This document shows positions 1-9,157 of a stretch of DNA of 64,000 nucleotides, one piece after another. The DNA lies in contig NZ_VCDK01000003.1 in the NCBI RefSeq assembly GCF_007995215.1, positions 124,001 to 188,000 of the forward strand, given 5' to 3'. Below the pieces are notes generated by a model. That model worked only from the letters and a program-made list of their open reading frames with translations, was not told where the DNA came from and did not search any database. Each line of letters begins with the position of its first letter. Position 1 is the first letter of the stretch. The translations under genes were made by a program, and so were the position numbers. This DNA comes from Shimia ponticola. Lineage in GTDB: Bacteria > Pseudomonadota > Alphaproteobacteria > Rhodobacterales > Rhodobacteraceae.

Positions 1-838
1 ACCGACCCGTTCCATCCTGACGTCGCAGACGCAGCGATTGTTCATAATAGGTCCGGATGCGGATCGTTCCCGGCGCGCCTTTTGATGCTTCGGACGCGTT
101 CTTGAGAAGGTTCAGCAAGACTTGTGTCAGTTGATCACTATCCCCCAGTGTGGGCGGCAAAGACGGGTCATAATCCTCGATAAATGTCATATGCGCGCCA
201 AAGCCCACAGCCGCAGATTTGCGGGCGCGGTCTAGAACATCATGAATGTTGACGGGTTGAAGATTTGGCATCGACACGTCGCCAAATTGTTCAACCTGTT
301 CAAGCAACTTCACGACGCGGCGGGTTTCGGCGACGATCAAGTCTGTCAATTCAAGATCGTCCGCCGACAGGTTCATCGACAGCAACTGGGCCGCGCCGGT
401 GATGCCCGCCAAAGGGTTCTTGATTTCATGGGCCAGCATTTCAGCCATGCCTATCGCCGATTTGGCTGCTGTCTTGGCGCTTGAATTGCGCGTGACGCGG
501 CCTGCCATTTCGCGCGGCTGAACAAGGACCAACATTTCTGGCCCGCGTCGGCCCATCGGCGCAATCTGGATATTGCACTGCAATGGTGGGCGACTGCCAC
601 TGCCAACATCAACATCATTGACGAACAAAGGAACGCCGTCGGCGCGGGCGCGCTCTAGCGCTGCATCCATCGGCGCATCGACCATGAGACGATCCCATAC
701 GGGAGACTCCAACAGAGATTTTCGCGAGACGTTCAAGAACTCTTCGGCGGCGGCGTTCACATCCGCAATCCTGTCGTCCTGAGCCACGATCAATGCGGGC
801 ACTGGCAAGGATGACCATAAATCATCATAGCTCGTCAT
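1..838 (-). CDS. ntrB: Nitrogen regulation sensor histidine kinase NtrB, partial (C-terminus outside window)
   Basis: Cytoplasmic PAS-type sensor kinase that phosphorylates NtrC in nitrogen control. About 279 codons are visible before the window edge. The frame is open with an N-terminal PAS-like segment (residues 1-110), the phospho-acceptor H-box LAHEIKNPLAG (His about 137) and the N-box LLNLLKNASEA near residue 240. The G-boxes and the stop lie beyond base 1. The ATG at 838 overlaps the dusB stop as ATGA, so the two genes are translationally coupled. The dusB(nifR3)-ntrB-ntrC order is classical in Rhodobacter and relatives, and ntrC should follow outside the window. Confidence 0.93.
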   Translation of the reverse strand, partial: MTSYDDLWSSLPVPALIVAQDDRIADVNAAAEEFLNVSRKSLLESPVWDRLMVDAPMDAALERARADGVPLFVNDVDVGSGSRPPLQCNIQIAPMGRRGPEMLVLVQPREMAGRVTRNSSAKTAAKSAIGMAEMLAHEIKNPLAGITGAAQLLSMNLSADDLELTDLIVAETRRVVKLLEQVEQFGDVSMPNLQPVNIHDVLDRARKSAAVGFGAHMTFIEDYDPSLPPTLGDSDQLTQVLLNLLKNASEASKGAPGTIRIRTYYEQSLRLRRQDGTGR

Positions 839-1869
839 GCCGCCACCTCGGCGGGCTGCATCAACGCATCTTGCAGCAAGCGCAGCACTTGAGCCGGTTC
901 TCGCGCCGTCAGGACTTGCTTGCGCAGGTCTGGCAGAGTCCCCACCTGATCCATGTACCAGCCCAAATGTTTTCGTGCGACGCGGAGGCCAAGGTCAGTG
1001 CCATAAAACGACAGCATCGCTTCGTAGTGATCACTGACCAAACGGATGAGGTCAGCCCCAGACGGAACCTCAGGTGCGACTGCCCCCGACAGCGCCGCCC
1101 GAATTTCTGCCAACCGCCACGGTTTGCCCTGAGCACCGCGTCCGACCATCACGGCATCCGCCCCCGAGGCATCTAGCGCGGACTGAGCCGATCCAGCATC
1201 CACAATGTCGCCATTCGCAATGACCGGAATTTGGACTTCATCCTTCACCGCACGGATGGCCGCCCAATTCGCAGTGCCTTTGTAAAACTGACACCGCGTG
1301 CGCCCATGAATGGTGATCCAGTGAATGCCGGCATCCTCGGCCCGTTTGGCAAGCTCTGGCGCGTTCATCAAATCGTCATCCCAGCCAAGCCGGGTTTTCA
1401 ACGTCACTGGGACATCCACGGCCGAAACAACCGCCTCAATCAAGGTCAATGCGTGATCCAGATCCTTCATCAAGGCAGAGCCGGAATACCCGTTGGTCAC
1501 CTTCTTGGCGGGACAGCCCATGTTGATGTCGATGATCTTGGCGCCCTGCCCTTCGACCTCGCGCGCGGCACGCGCCATCCATGTGGCGTCACGCCCTGCG
1601 ATCTGTACCGCCGTTCCTTCGACATTGGCCCCGATTTCAGCGCGTTCGCGCGTTCCGGGTTTGGACTGAATCATTTCCTGGCTTGCCACCATCTCAGACA
1701 CCACAAGATCAGCCCCGAAACTGGCGACAACACTTCTGAACGGCAGATCGGTGATACCAGCCATGGGTGCCAGTACCACGGGAACGCCCGAAGGCGTTGT
1801 TTCAGGCAGATCTGCCGTTGTGTTGAACACTTGCTCAATCCTTGGGCTTTTGGTGACGCTAACCGGCAC
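835..1869 (-). CDS. dusB: tRNA-dihydrouridine synthase DusB (NifR3)
   Basis: FMN enzyme that reduces uridine to dihydrouridine in the tRNA D-loop. The FMN-binding start LAPMAGITDLPFR lies near residue 33, the catalytic cysteine is in NMGCPAKK (Cys about 119), and the phosphate-binding GRGAQGKPW is near the C-terminus. I chose a GTG start at 1869, with GGA eight bases upstream, which gives 344 aa, the usual family length. An ATG at 1971 would add 34 residues from what looks like the promoter region. It is the first gene of the ntrB operon and is divergent from ispDF. Confidence 0.93.
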   Translation of the reverse strand: MPVSVTKSPRIEQVFNTTADLPETTPSGVPVVLAPMAGITDLPFRSVVASFGADLVVSEMVASQEMIQSKPGTRERAEIGANVEGTAVQIAGRDATWMARAAREVEGQGAKIIDINMGCPAKKVTNGYSGSALMKDLDHALTLIEAVVSAVDVPVTLKTRLGWDDDLMNAPELAKRAEDAGIHWITIHGRTRCQFYKGTANWAAIRAVKDEVQIPVIANGDIVDAGSAQSALDASGADAVMVGRGAQGKPWRLAEIRAALSGAVAPEVPSGADLIRLVSDHYEAMLSFYGTDLGLRVARKHLGWYMDQVGTLPDLRKQVLTAREPAQVLRLLQDALMQPAEVAA

Positions 1870-1998
1870 ATTTTCCAGCGACAAACGCCACTTGAGTGAC
1901 TTTGGCACAATAATCCACCATTGCACAAAAATTAGGCAGAAAACAACATGCAGAGTTCCATATTGCCCCATGTGTCAGCAGTCGCGTAACCAAGGCGC

Positions 1999-3192
1999 AT
2001 GAATACCAAGTCCCAGCCGACCAAATCAGACGCATCCGCCACGCCAAAGGTCGGAGCCGTCATTGTAGCCGCCGGACGCGGGCAACGGGCTGGAGGCCCC
2101 GCTCCGAAACAGTGGCAAACGCTCGGCACGCAAACTGTCGCTTGGCATACTCTGCGAGCCTTCGCGCGCCACCCTCAAATCGGCCCAATCGTCTTTGTTC
2201 ACCACCCTGACGATCTGGAGCAGGTTAACGAGTTGCGGAACGACTACGCATTCACGCCGGTTCCCGGCGGCGCTGACCGTTCGGCCTCCGTACGCGCGGG
2301 GTTAGAGGCGTTGGACGGCACCGCTGTCGCCAAGGTTCTCATCCACGATGTCGCGCGACCCGGAGTATCAGACGACCTGATCGACCGGGTGATTGCTGCA
2401 TTGGACCAAGCAACAGGTGCCGCCCCCGCGCTCGCGGTAACCGACGCTCTCTGGCGCGGGGACCCAAGCACAGGCACAGTTGCAAGCACGGTGGATAGAA
2501 CAGACCTGTTCCGCGCCCAGACACCACAGGGGTTTCACCTTGAAACCATCCTTGCAGCACATCGGGACATCCAAGGCGGTGCAGCAGACGATGTCGAGGT
2601 TGCGCGCGCTGCCGGGGTTGACGTCGTCATCGTAGAGGGCGACGAGGCCAACCTAAAGATCACTCACCCGCAAGACTTTGATCGTGCGGCCCGCATTCTG
2701 GAGACCACGGGAATGGACATACGGCTGGGAAATGGATTTGACGTCCACAAATTTGGACCCGGCGATGCCGTGACCCTGTGTGGTGTGACCGTTCCATTCG
2801 ACAAGGGACTGGTGGGCCATTCGGATGCGGATGTCGGAATGCACGCGGTGACCGATGCAATTTATGGGGCTTTGGCAGCAGGCGATATCGGAACGCACTT
2901 TCCGCCAAGCGATCTGCAGTGGAAAGGTGCAGCAAGCCACATCTTTCTCGAACACGCGGTGAACCTTGCCCAGTCGCGCGGTTTTCGCATCGCCAATGCG
3001 GACTGCACCCTGATCTGCGAATTCCCAAAGATCGGCCCGCATGCCGAGGCGATGCGCCAAGAGATGGCGCGCATCATGGGCATGGACGTGAACCGCATCA
3101 GCGTCAAAGCCACGACGTCCGAGCAACTGGGATTCACCGGTCGAGGCGAAGGCATTGCCGCGCTGGCGACGGCCACGCTGGTGGCAATATGA
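1999..3192 (+). CDS. ispDF: Bifunctional IspD/IspF (MEP isoprenoid pathway)
   Basis: Fusion of 2-C-methyl-D-erythritol 4-phosphate cytidylyltransferase and MECDP synthase, steps 3 and 5 of non-mevalonate isoprenoid synthesis. The IspD part (about 1-235) has the CTP-binding [11 protein letters not shown] loop and [10 protein letters not shown]. The IspF part starts at about Met239 with the metal ligands in GFDVHKF (Asp248, His250) and GHSDADV. The fusion is common in alphaproteobacteria. The stop overlaps pgpA as ATGA. dxr, another gene of this pathway, is also in this window at 50011-51177. Confidence 0.97.
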   Translation: MNTKSQPTKSDASATPKVGAVIVAAGRGQRAGGPAPKQWQTLGTQTVAWHTLRAFARHPQIGPIVFVHHPDDLEQVNELRNDYAFTPVPGGADRSASVRAGLEALDGTAVAKVLIHDVARPGVSDDLIDRVIAALDQATGAAPALAVTDALWRGDPSTGTVASTVDRTDLFRAQTPQGFHLETILAAHRDIQGGAADDVEVARAAGVDVVIVEGDEANLKITHPQDFDRAARILETTGMDIRLGNGFDVHKFGPGDAVTLCGVTVPFDKGLVGHSDADVGMHAVTDAIYGALAAGDIGTHFPPSDLQWKGAASHIFLEHAVNLAQSRGFRIANADCTLICEFPKIGPHAEAMRQEMARIMGMDVNRISVKATTSEQLGFTGRGEGIAALATATLVAI

Positions 3193-3689
3193 TCAAAGCG
3201 ATTGTCACCGTTGGGTTCGTCGGGCTTTTGCGGCCTGCATCCGGTACATGGGGATCGCTCGCGGCTCTTTTCCTCGGAGCTGGCATTCTGTTTCAGTTTG
3301 GCCCGTTGGTTTTGGCGCTCGGCGCACTGGTTGCCTATGTGCTCGGTCATTGGGCTGTGAGCCAATACACAAGCGGCGATGCCGACCCAAGCGAAGTGGT
3401 GATTGATGAGTTGGTTGGGCAGTGGATTGCCATCCTGCCTGTCGGGCTATTGCTGGAAACGGCGCGAGGACCGCTCCCCATCGAATTCGGGCTGTTGGTT
3501 GCTGGCTTCTTCCTGTTTCGCCTCTTCGACATCTGGAAACCGTCAATCATTGGTTGGGCCGACCGAAAACATGGCGCAACCGGCATCATGTTGGACGATG
3601 TGTTTGCCGGTATCTTTGCTGCGATTGTCCTGATGCTGCTCTATGTGGCAATGATCTATGCTGCCGTCGCCAGCAATCCGTGGGGATGA
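3189..3689 (+). CDS. pgpA: Phosphatidylglycerophosphatase A
   Basis: Inner-membrane phosphatase that makes phosphatidylglycerol from phosphatidylglycerophosphate. The 166-aa product has the family landmarks ASGTWGSL near the N-terminus, an acidic [19 protein letters not shown] and LDDVFAG, with several hydrophobic membrane segments. The start ATG at 3189 overlaps the ispDF stop, and its own stop overlaps the next gene (ATGA at 3686), so the three genes form one tightly coupled operon. Confidence 0.94.
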   Translation: MIKAIVTVGFVGLLRPASGTWGSLAALFLGAGILFQFGPLVLALGALVAYVLGHWAVSQYTSGDADPSEVVIDELVGQWIAILPVGLLLETARGPLPIEFGLLVAGFFLFRLFDIWKPSIIGWADRKHGATGIMLDDVFAGIFAAIVLMLLYVAMIYAAVASNPWG

Positions 3690-4165
3690 CCATGTCACTG
3701 GCCGAAGACCTCCTGCGCATCTGCCAAGAAAAAGGCCTGACGGTGACAGCTGCTGAAAGCTGTACCGGGGGAATGGTCGCCGCCGCAATCACGGACGTTG
3801 CCGGATCGTCGGCCATTTTTGAACGTGGCTTTGTCACCTACTCGAACATCGCCAAAACCGAGATGCTGGGCGTCAGCCCCGCAACGCTCGACGCGCATGG
3901 CGCCGTGTCTGAAGAGGTCGCACAAGAGATGGCGCGTGGCGCGGTGGGGGCCGCACAATCAGACCTCGCCGTTGCGATCACAGGAATAGCGGGCCCCGGC
4001 GGTAGCGAATTCAAACCGGAAGGGCGCGTCTGCTTTTGCACGTTGTCTTCTGATAGCGTGCTGGTCGAAACCGTGGAATTCGGCGCGCTTGGACGGGCAA
4101 ATGTTCGCGAGCGGTCACGTGACCACGCCTTGCAACGGTTGATTGAGGCCGCTCAGGCAGTCTGA
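3686..4165 (+). CDS. pncC: Nicotinamide-nucleotide amidase, CinA C-terminal type (PncC)
   Basis: Single-domain CinA family protein (159 aa) that deamidates NMN to NaMN in pyridine nucleotide salvage. Visible motifs are TAAESCTGGM at residues 21-30, FVTYSNIAK, and the glycine-rich AITGIAGPGG. The N-terminal molybdopterin-like domain of full CinA is absent, which is the usual stand-alone form. ATG 3686 overlaps the pgpA stop; ATG 3692 is an alternative start. The last 13 bases overlap the 3' end of the convergent prpD-family gene. Confidence 0.92.
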   Translation: MTMSLAEDLLRICQEKGLTVTAAESCTGGMVAAAITDVAGSSAIFERGFVTYSNIAKTEMLGVSPATLDAHGAVSEEVAQEMARGAVGAAQSDLAVAITGIAGPGGSEFKPEGRVCFCTLSSDSVLVETVEFGALGRANVRERSRDHALQRLIEAAQAV

Positions 4166-5427
4166 GCCATCCAGTTGGCCATCTGCGCAGGCATATCGTC
4201 CGAGGCCAAAGCGGCCTTTAAAGCCGCAGCGTGATCCCGTCCTAGCAAACTGATCGATTTCTCTTCCAACCGCTGGCTGATGACATCCAGGGGAATTGGA
4301 TCGGCCAGATCATGGTGCAACATCCCTTTTGGCGTTTTGATCCGCGCAGCCGTGTCAGAAATCGAGTCGTCAAAGCTCAATGCCAGCTTACCTCGGAGCT
4401 CTAGCGCGGCCTTATCCGTGCAGGCGTCGTCGCTATAGGTTTCGAGTGCTGCCGTATCATATCCGGCCATCCGTAAGGCGATGGCGTGAGTGAGCGAAAA
4501 CTTCGCCTCCAGCCCCGACTTTGGCTCCGGGATGGCGCAGACTTTCGACCATCGCGGGTGCACATGGATGGTTGCCGGACCGACATAGTCGCCAACGGCC
4601 TCCAGCGCCGCATGAATGCCATGGCAACAGGCATGAAATTTGTAGCGAATATCCGCAAATCGCCACTCGCGGCCCAGTGTTTCGAAAGCGGATTGATCGT
4701 CTTCGCCTGCATGTGTGGGGCCAAAGCCCTGTGTCACCGACAAGCCATCCGCCGGGCCAGTCATGCCAAGCGCGGCAAGTGTCGCAACCTCGACCCCGGC
4801 AGAAGCGGCCTGCCCCGCATTATACGGTTTGCCCATCGTACCAAATTGCGATTTCAGGCCAGAGGCGCGCGTCGCCAACAGGTTTATGGCGTGCTCTGTC
4901 GCCTGCGGACCAACCGACATCAGGCGGCATGCCGCGATCGCTGCGCCGAAGGCCCCGGCGGTGGCCGTCTGATGGAACCCGGCTTCGTAATGGCGACGCC
5001 CCAGCCATTGGCCCACCCGAACCGAGGCCTCTGCCCCGATCAGCGCCGCAAGGCGCGTCGCATCGCGATCTGCACCCACGCGCTGTGCAACCGCCAACGC
5101 CGCGGACCACACAACCACACTGGGATGGCCGATATGCGCAAAGTGGGTGTCATCATAATCAAGCGCATGCGCGGTCGTGCCGTTCACCAGCGCCGCTGCG
5201 CGGGCCGGCACCCTTTGACGTCTGCCGAACATGGCGGCCTCTGGTGTGCCGGCATCATTGGTCGCCATTTCGCGCAGTGCTTTCGCCACCGGCTCTGTTT
5301 TACCAGCGACGGCGCAGGACGCCCAATCCATGCAGGACAGTTCGATCAAACGCAGGGCGTCGGTTTGGGGCGTTGTGGCGTCTGCCGCAAAGGCTGCAAG
5401 ACGCTGAGCGATTGTGGGTTCGCTCAT
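4153..5427 (-). CDS. MmgE/PrpD family protein
   Basis: Member of the 2-methylcitrate dehydratase / cis-aconitate decarboxylase-like fold (424 aa, normal length). Seen are the N-terminal helical region with DWASCAVAGK, the family stretch NGTTAHALDYDDTH near residue 90, and FHACCHGIHAALEA in the C-terminal lid. No other methylcitrate-cycle gene (prpB, prpC) is nearby, so the substrate cannot be assigned. Its start overlaps the stop of the ratA-like gene (ATGA at 5424-5427), so the two are co-translated. Confidence 0.88.
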   Translation of the reverse strand: MSEPTIAQRLAAFAADATTPQTDALRLIELSCMDWASCAVAGKTEPVAKALREMATNDAGTPEAAMFGRRQRVPARAAALVNGTTAHALDYDDTHFAHIGHPSVVVWSAALAVAQRVGADRDATRLAALIGAEASVRVGQWLGRRHYEAGFHQTATAGAFGAAIAACRLMSVGPQATEHAINLLATRASGLKSQFGTMGKPYNAGQAASAGVEVATLAALGMTGPADGLSVTQGFGPTHAGEDDQSAFETLGREWRFADIRYKFHACCHGIHAALEAVGDYVGPATIHVHPRWSKVCAIPEPKSGLEAKFSLTHAIALRMAGYDTAALETYSDDACTDKAALELRGKLALSFDDSISDTAARIKTPKGMLHHDLADPIPLDVISQRLEEKSISLLGRDHAAALKAALASDDMPAQMANWMAQTA

Positions 5428-5867
5428 CCGTAAAGCTCGGCGGCACGGCGCTCAAAAGCGCGCACGATCCGTTGCATGGCATCGTTGAAGACGATGCCAA
5501 TGAGCCCTTGCAGAACGGCATTCTTGAATTCGAAGTCCACATGAAAGGACACATCGCAACCGCCTTCGGCGTCCGCGAATGCCCACGTGGATTCCATGAA
5601 CCGGAAAGGCCCGTCGATGTAGCGCGTATCAATCTTCTTGTCGCACGGGTTCAACTCGACGCGGCTGCCAAACCTTTCGCGAAAGACTTTGAATGACACG
5701 ACAAGATCGGCCTCCATCACCTCGCCTGACGCGTTTGGTTTGCGGCTGCGAATGCGGGCCGCCGCGCACCAAGGCAGGAATTTCGGATAGGACGCCACAT
5801 CTGCAACCAGATTGTACATCTGGTCAGCCGTGTATGGCAGGCGTTTCGTTTCTGAATGGGTCGGCAT
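5424..5867 (-). CDS. START-domain protein, RatA / Coq10 family
   Basis: 147-aa polyketide cyclase/START-like protein. The family start is visible as PYTADQMYNLVADVASYPKFLPWC, followed by IDGPFRFMESTWAF and FEFKNAVLQGLIG. In alphaproteobacteria this family is thought to act like mitochondrial Coq10, binding ubiquinone or its intermediates; E. coli RatA has been reported to bind the 50S subunit. I prefer the ubiquinone role but the sequence alone does not decide. ATG 5867 is preceded by GAAGG. It is the first gene of a two-gene operon with the PrpD-family gene. Confidence 0.9.
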   Translation of the reverse strand: MPTHSETKRLPYTADQMYNLVADVASYPKFLPWCAAARIRSRKPNASGEVMEADLVVSFKVFRERFGSRVELNPCDKKIDTRYIDGPFRFMESTWAFADAEGGCDVSFHVDFEFKNAVLQGLIGIVFNDAMQRIVRAFERRAAELYG

Positions 5868-5947
5868 AGAACCTTCGCAAAAGCCACGCATTTTACGTGC
5901 AACTGCGCCGTGATTTCGGTAACGAAGCGCGGAAAATCAAGGGAAGA

Positions 5948-6487
5948 ATGATGACCCAGCGTCCATATGTCATCGATCAAATGATCTCGGCCAAGGCGAT
6001 TGCCGCACGGATTGAGGACCTCGCCCAACAGATCAGTCAGGCGTTTTCGGATACGGATAAGCTGGTTGTCGTTGGTATCCTGCGCGGATCGTTTGTGTTT
6101 ATCGCGGATCTTGTCCGGGAGTTGGACCTCGATATCGAAGTCGATTTCATCGAAGTCACGTCTTACGGCAACGAAATGAAATCATCCGGAGAAGTTCGCA
6201 TTCTCAAAGACTTGCGCGGCGCAATAGAAGGACGAGATGTGCTTGTCGTCGAAGACATCGTCGACACCGGGTTCACCATGCATCACGTGTCTCAGCATCT
6301 GATGTCCCGCAACCCGAAGAAGCTTCAATCTATTGCGCTTTTGGACAAACCATCGCGTCGCGAAGTTGAGTTCAAAGCCACCTATACAGGCTTTGAAATC
6401 CCGGATGAATTTGTCGTTGGCTACGGCATCGACTATGCGCAGAGAAACCGTAACCTGCCCTATATTGGCAAGGTGCGCTTCACATGA
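5948..6487 (+). CDS. hpt: Hypoxanthine phosphoribosyltransferase
   Basis: Purine salvage enzyme that makes IMP (and GMP) from hypoxanthine (guanine) and PRPP. The 179-aa product shows the PPi loop GILRGSFVF, the PRPP-binding motif [11 protein letters not shown] and the C-terminal [11 protein letters not shown] typical of Hpt. The chosen ATG 5948 has GGGAAG directly upstream; a second ATG follows at 5951. It overlaps the next small membrane gene by ATGA. The neighbouring guaA (11185) also concerns GMP supply but is not in the same operon. Confidence 0.96.
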   Translation: MMTQRPYVIDQMISAKAIAARIEDLAQQISQAFSDTDKLVVVGILRGSFVFIADLVRELDLDIEVDFIEVTSYGNEMKSSGEVRILKDLRGAIEGRDVLVVEDIVDTGFTMHHVSQHLMSRNPKKLQSIALLDKPSRREVEFKATYTGFEIPDEFVVGYGIDYAQRNRNLPYIGKVRFT

Positions 6488-6690
6488 TGGGGCCGATCTG
6501 GTGGGTTCGTCTGGCCCGCTGGGCCCGCAGACCGCCGTCAAAGGAATACGTTCGGATCGTCCTGGTCGTTGTGGCCTTATGTGCCGCCATCGTCGGCGGC
6601 ACATGGCTTCTCGGCATCGAACTGGATGATCCCGGCGTAAACCCACGACGCGGCATCAGCGTCGATGTCGAGATCGTTCAGCCGGATTAG
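6484..6690 (+). CDS. Small single-pass membrane protein, function unknown
   Basis: 68-aa protein that I do not recognise. It has a basic N-terminus ([16 protein letters not shown]), one hydrophobic segment from about residue 23 to 43 ([17 protein letters not shown]) and an acidic C-terminal tail ending DVEIVQPD, so it is probably anchored with the tail in the periplasm. The start overlaps the hpt stop (ATGA), indicating cotranscription and coupled translation. Coding potential is supported by this coupling rather than by homology. Confidence 0.7.
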   Translation: MMGPIWWVRLARWARRPPSKEYVRIVLVVVALCAAIVGGTWLLGIELDDPGVNPRRGISVDVEIVQPD

Positions 6691-6711
6691 CGCTTTGCCG
6701 TTCTTAACTGA

Positions 6712-7665
6712 TTAGCGCTGTGCCAGCTTTGCATCCCGCGCTGCCCGCAGACGGGCAAAATCATCACCAGCGTGGTAAGATGACCGCGTGAGCGGCGTGG
6801 CAGAGACCATCACGAAGCCCTTGTTCCAAGCCGTTTTTTCATAGCTTGCAAACTCTTCGGGCGTCACAAAGCGATCCACGGCGTGGTGCTTTGGCGTTGG
6901 CTGAAGATACTGGCCGATCGTCAGAAAATCGATATCGGCGGCTCGCATGTCGTCCATGACCTGAACAACCTGCTGCCGGGTTTCCCCAAGGCCCACCATG
7001 ATACCGGATTTGGTGAACATCGTGGGGTCCAGTTCCTTGACCCGTTGCAAGAGGCGGAGCGAGTGGAAATACCGCGCACCTGGCCGCACCTCTGGGTAAA
7101 GCCCCGGGACGGTTTCTAGGTTGTGGTTAAAGACGTCTGGCCGCGCCTCGACAACTGTCTCAAGAACGCTGTCATCACAGCGGATAAAGTCAGGTGTCAG
7201 GATTTCGATGGTCGTCGATGGCGACTGCTTGCGGATCGCTCGGATGGTCTGGGCGAAATGCTCTGCACCGCCATCTTTAACGTCATCGCGGTCAACGGAT
7301 GTGACCACCACATGGTTCAGGTCCAGCTTTTTCACGGCATGGGCCACGCGCCCGGGTTCGAACGGGTCCAGATCTTCTGGCGGCTTGCCGGTTGCGATGT
7401 TGCAGAACGTGCAAGCGCGCGTGCAGACCTCGCCCATGATCATCATCGTGGCGTGACCTTGGTTCCAGCATTCGCCCACATTGGGGCATCCTGCCTCTTC
7501 GCACACCGTCACAAGCTTGTTTTCGCGCATGATCTCGCGCGTAGCTTTGTATCCCTCGCCCACGGGTGCCTTGACGCGGATCCAGTCCGGTTTCTTAGGC
7601 TGCGGGTTATCTGCCTTGTGCGCCTTCTCTGGGTGGCGTTCGGCTGGAATGGTCAAGTCGCGCAT
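6712..7665 (-). CDS. lipA: Lipoyl synthase
   Basis: Radical-SAM enzyme that inserts two sulfurs into octanoyl-E2/GcvH domains. The auxiliary cluster motif C-x4-C-x5-C ([12 protein letters not shown]) and the radical-SAM motif C-x3-C-x2-C (CTRACTFC) are both intact, as is the C-terminal RSSYHAG serine ligand. I chose the ATG at 7665 (317 aa), which has GAGGG five bases upstream, over a GTG four codons earlier at 7677. It is convergent with the hpt operon, with only 21 bases between stops. Confidence 0.97.
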   Translation of the reverse strand: MRDLTIPAERHPEKAHKADNPQPKKPDWIRVKAPVGEGYKATREIMRENKLVTVCEEAGCPNVGECWNQGHATMMIMGEVCTRACTFCNIATGKPPEDLDPFEPGRVAHAVKKLDLNHVVVTSVDRDDVKDGGAEHFAQTIRAIRKQSPSTTIEILTPDFIRCDDSVLETVVEARPDVFNHNLETVPGLYPEVRPGARYFHSLRLLQRVKELDPTMFTKSGIMVGLGETRQQVVQVMDDMRAADIDFLTIGQYLQPTPKHHAVDRFVTPEEFASYEKTAWNKGFVMVSATPLTRSSYHAGDDFARLRAARDAKLAQR

Positions 7666-7776
7666 TGCTGCCCTCACGGTCGCGTGGTTGGGTCACTGGT
7701 GCTTACCTAAGGGTAGCGGGTCTCAATGTCCAACGGCGCGATGTCGCTATTGCGACAAGAGCAGCGGGATTGCACA

Positions 7777-7794
7777 GGGCGCATGGCTGCGCCC
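7777..7794. other. GC-rich hairpin in the 7666-7818 intergenic space
   Basis: Seven-base-pair stem GGGCGCA/TGCGCCC with a TGGC loop, about 25 bases downstream of the DUF6456 stop on the minus strand. There is no T-run on either strand, so it is at best a weak or Rho-assisted transcription end. The rest of this 150-base gap shows no gene. Confidence 0.3.
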
Positions 7795-7818
7795 CTGCAT
7801 GCTAACTATGCGGTAGCT

Positions 7819-8943
7819 TCAACCGATCATGGGACCGTGACGTCCGTGCCGTTCTTCGTAGTGCCGCTTTAGGCGGATCAATGCGATCCTGAGTACGATC
7901 TTGCCGGAGCGCGCTGACCAGCCCATCCGTTTCTCGGCGGCTTCCATCCCTTCGAGGAAACAGCAACACCGGAGCACGACATCCCCTAGGCCCGGCCCCA
8001 AATCTGCAAGCGCCTGCTGGACACGCTCACGCGCTGCATCCGGGCCACGCAATCCGTCAACGGCCAGAGGGTCGCTCCTGCCACTTGTTACGTATCGCTC
8101 CCAATTCTGGGTGGATTGCGGCGCCATTTGCGCCAATTCGAAATCCTCGCGCAACTGTTCCCCGGCCGCGACGAGATCCTCTGACAGGAACGGTTTACCG
8201 TCTCTGTCCTTGCGGCGGGACAATGATGCCAGCGGGGTTTCTGCCAGATTATATCGGATCTGACGCGGGGCCTCGTCTTCGCTGACAGACCAGTCTTGGC
8301 GCGCTCCAGCAAAACCCGCCTGAGCTTCTGCAAAGCCCTGAGCCTCTTTAGCAGCGCGGTTTTCGGCCTCTGCCAAAAGGCGCTTCAAAGCTGCACGCCC
8401 GACAGACGTGATCCGGTAGCATGCGATCCTGGCGCTGGGTTCTGGGCAAGAAATCCACTCTTTCAATGCCATGGCAGCGGCAATTTCGCGGTCGACAACC
8501 GCCGTGCGTGTATTGCCACCATCCTTGGTGTCGCGCACGACCACGGCCTTATCCATCTCTTTGGCCACGGCAAGTACCGCCCCCGTCTCACACAAACGGC
8601 GCAGAATGCGACGTCCCTCTTTTGCGATGGCTTCCTCTGATGGCGGCTCAGGCAGCTTGATGGGAGAGTGTTTCATATCGGCGCGGTCCTCGTTGGCCTG
8701 TCGTGTGACGGGCGCAAAATGAGCGCGCCCCAAGCGGCGCAGCCCTTCATCAACGAGCGGATCGTCCCGTTTTTGTTCCAACCGACGCACCTGACGCAGG
8801 ATCGTTGAGGCATGCACTCCGGTTTCCCGCGCAAGCGCGCGAATGGACTGACCGGCCTCTGTGTGGATCAGATAATTCTGGGCGGCTGACGGCACCCAAT
8901 TCGGTAAATTGATCTGCATGTGATCGTGACGTTTATAGTCCAT
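7819..8943 (-). CDS. DUF6456 domain-containing helix-turn-helix protein
   Basis: 374-aa protein of a family found mainly in alphaproteobacteria; function unknown. The N-terminus carries a helix-turn-helix-like segment (SIRALARETGVHASTILRQVRRLE, about residues 33-56 split here for reading), the centre is charged and low in recognisable motifs, and the C-terminal DUF6456 domain runs from about residue 230 (RYNLAETPLASLSRRKD) to the end. It is probably DNA-binding. It is divergent from the DUF6477 gene across a 214-base region that holds DnaA-box-like and CtrA-like sites. ATG 8943 follows a G-rich AGGGTGGT. Confidence 0.82.
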   Translation of the reverse strand: MDYKRHDHMQINLPNWVPSAAQNYLIHTEAGQSIRALARETGVHASTILRQVRRLEQKRDDPLVDEGLRRLGRAHFAPVTRQANEDRADMKHSPIKLPEPPSEEAIAKEGRRILRRLCETGAVLAVAKEMDKAVVVRDTKDGGNTRTAVVDREIAAAMALKEWISCPEPSARIACYRITSVGRAALKRLLAEAENRAAKEAQGFAEAQAGFAGARQDWSVSEDEAPRQIRYNLAETPLASLSRRKDRDGKPFLSEDLVAAGEQLREDFELAQMAPQSTQNWERYVTSGRSDPLAVDGLRGPDAARERVQQALADLGPGLGDVVLRCCCFLEGMEAAEKRMGWSARSGKIVLRIALIRLKRHYEERHGRHGPMIG

Positions 8944-8962
8944 ACCACCCTACCCTTGGCAT

Positions 8963-8983
8963 TTATCCACAGGCTTATCCCCA
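8963..8983 (+). promoter_or_regulatory. Two DnaA-box-like sites
   Basis: TTATCCACA at 8963-8971 is a perfect match to the consensus DnaA box. TTATCCCCA at 8975-8983, in the same orientation and 12 bases further on, differs by one base. They lie 20-40 bases upstream of the DUF6456 start, in its promoter region. Binding is inferred from sequence only. Confidence 0.5.
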
Positions 8984-9012
8984 AAATTGATCACAACCGT
9001 TGCGTGTGTTGG

Positions 9013-9027
9013 TTACTTAAACGTTAA
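9013..9027. promoter_or_regulatory. CtrA-like binding site
   Basis: TTAC-N7-TTAA, one base from the CtrA consensus TTAA-N7-TTAA. It sits 30 bases from the DnaA-like boxes in the divergent promoter region of the DUF6456 and DUF6477 genes. The window also encodes CtrA itself at 39506-40222. Confidence 0.35.
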
Positions 9028-9157
9028 AATCCGCTACAACCGACAGAATTGTTTCGATTTGATAAACTTATCTGAAACCTGCGCTCGCTATTTTTGGGGA
9101 GGACGCAACACACTCATAGGTTGTGCAACAAGCGCCACAGGGAAAGGGGCCAAACCT

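Noticed and set aside
6685-6724. Direct repeat GATTAGCGCT-TGCC (one variable base) at the convergent ends of the 68-aa gene and lipA
   Set aside because: Two short copies 25 bases apart in coding ends; no sign of an attachment site, hairpin or further copies. Probably chance.
8944-9157. Possible replication origin at the DnaA boxes
   Set aside because: Only two boxes, no AT-rich unwinding region with further sites, and none of the genes usually found at alphaproteobacterial origins (dnaA, hemE, parAB, gidA) nearby. A regulated promoter fits better.
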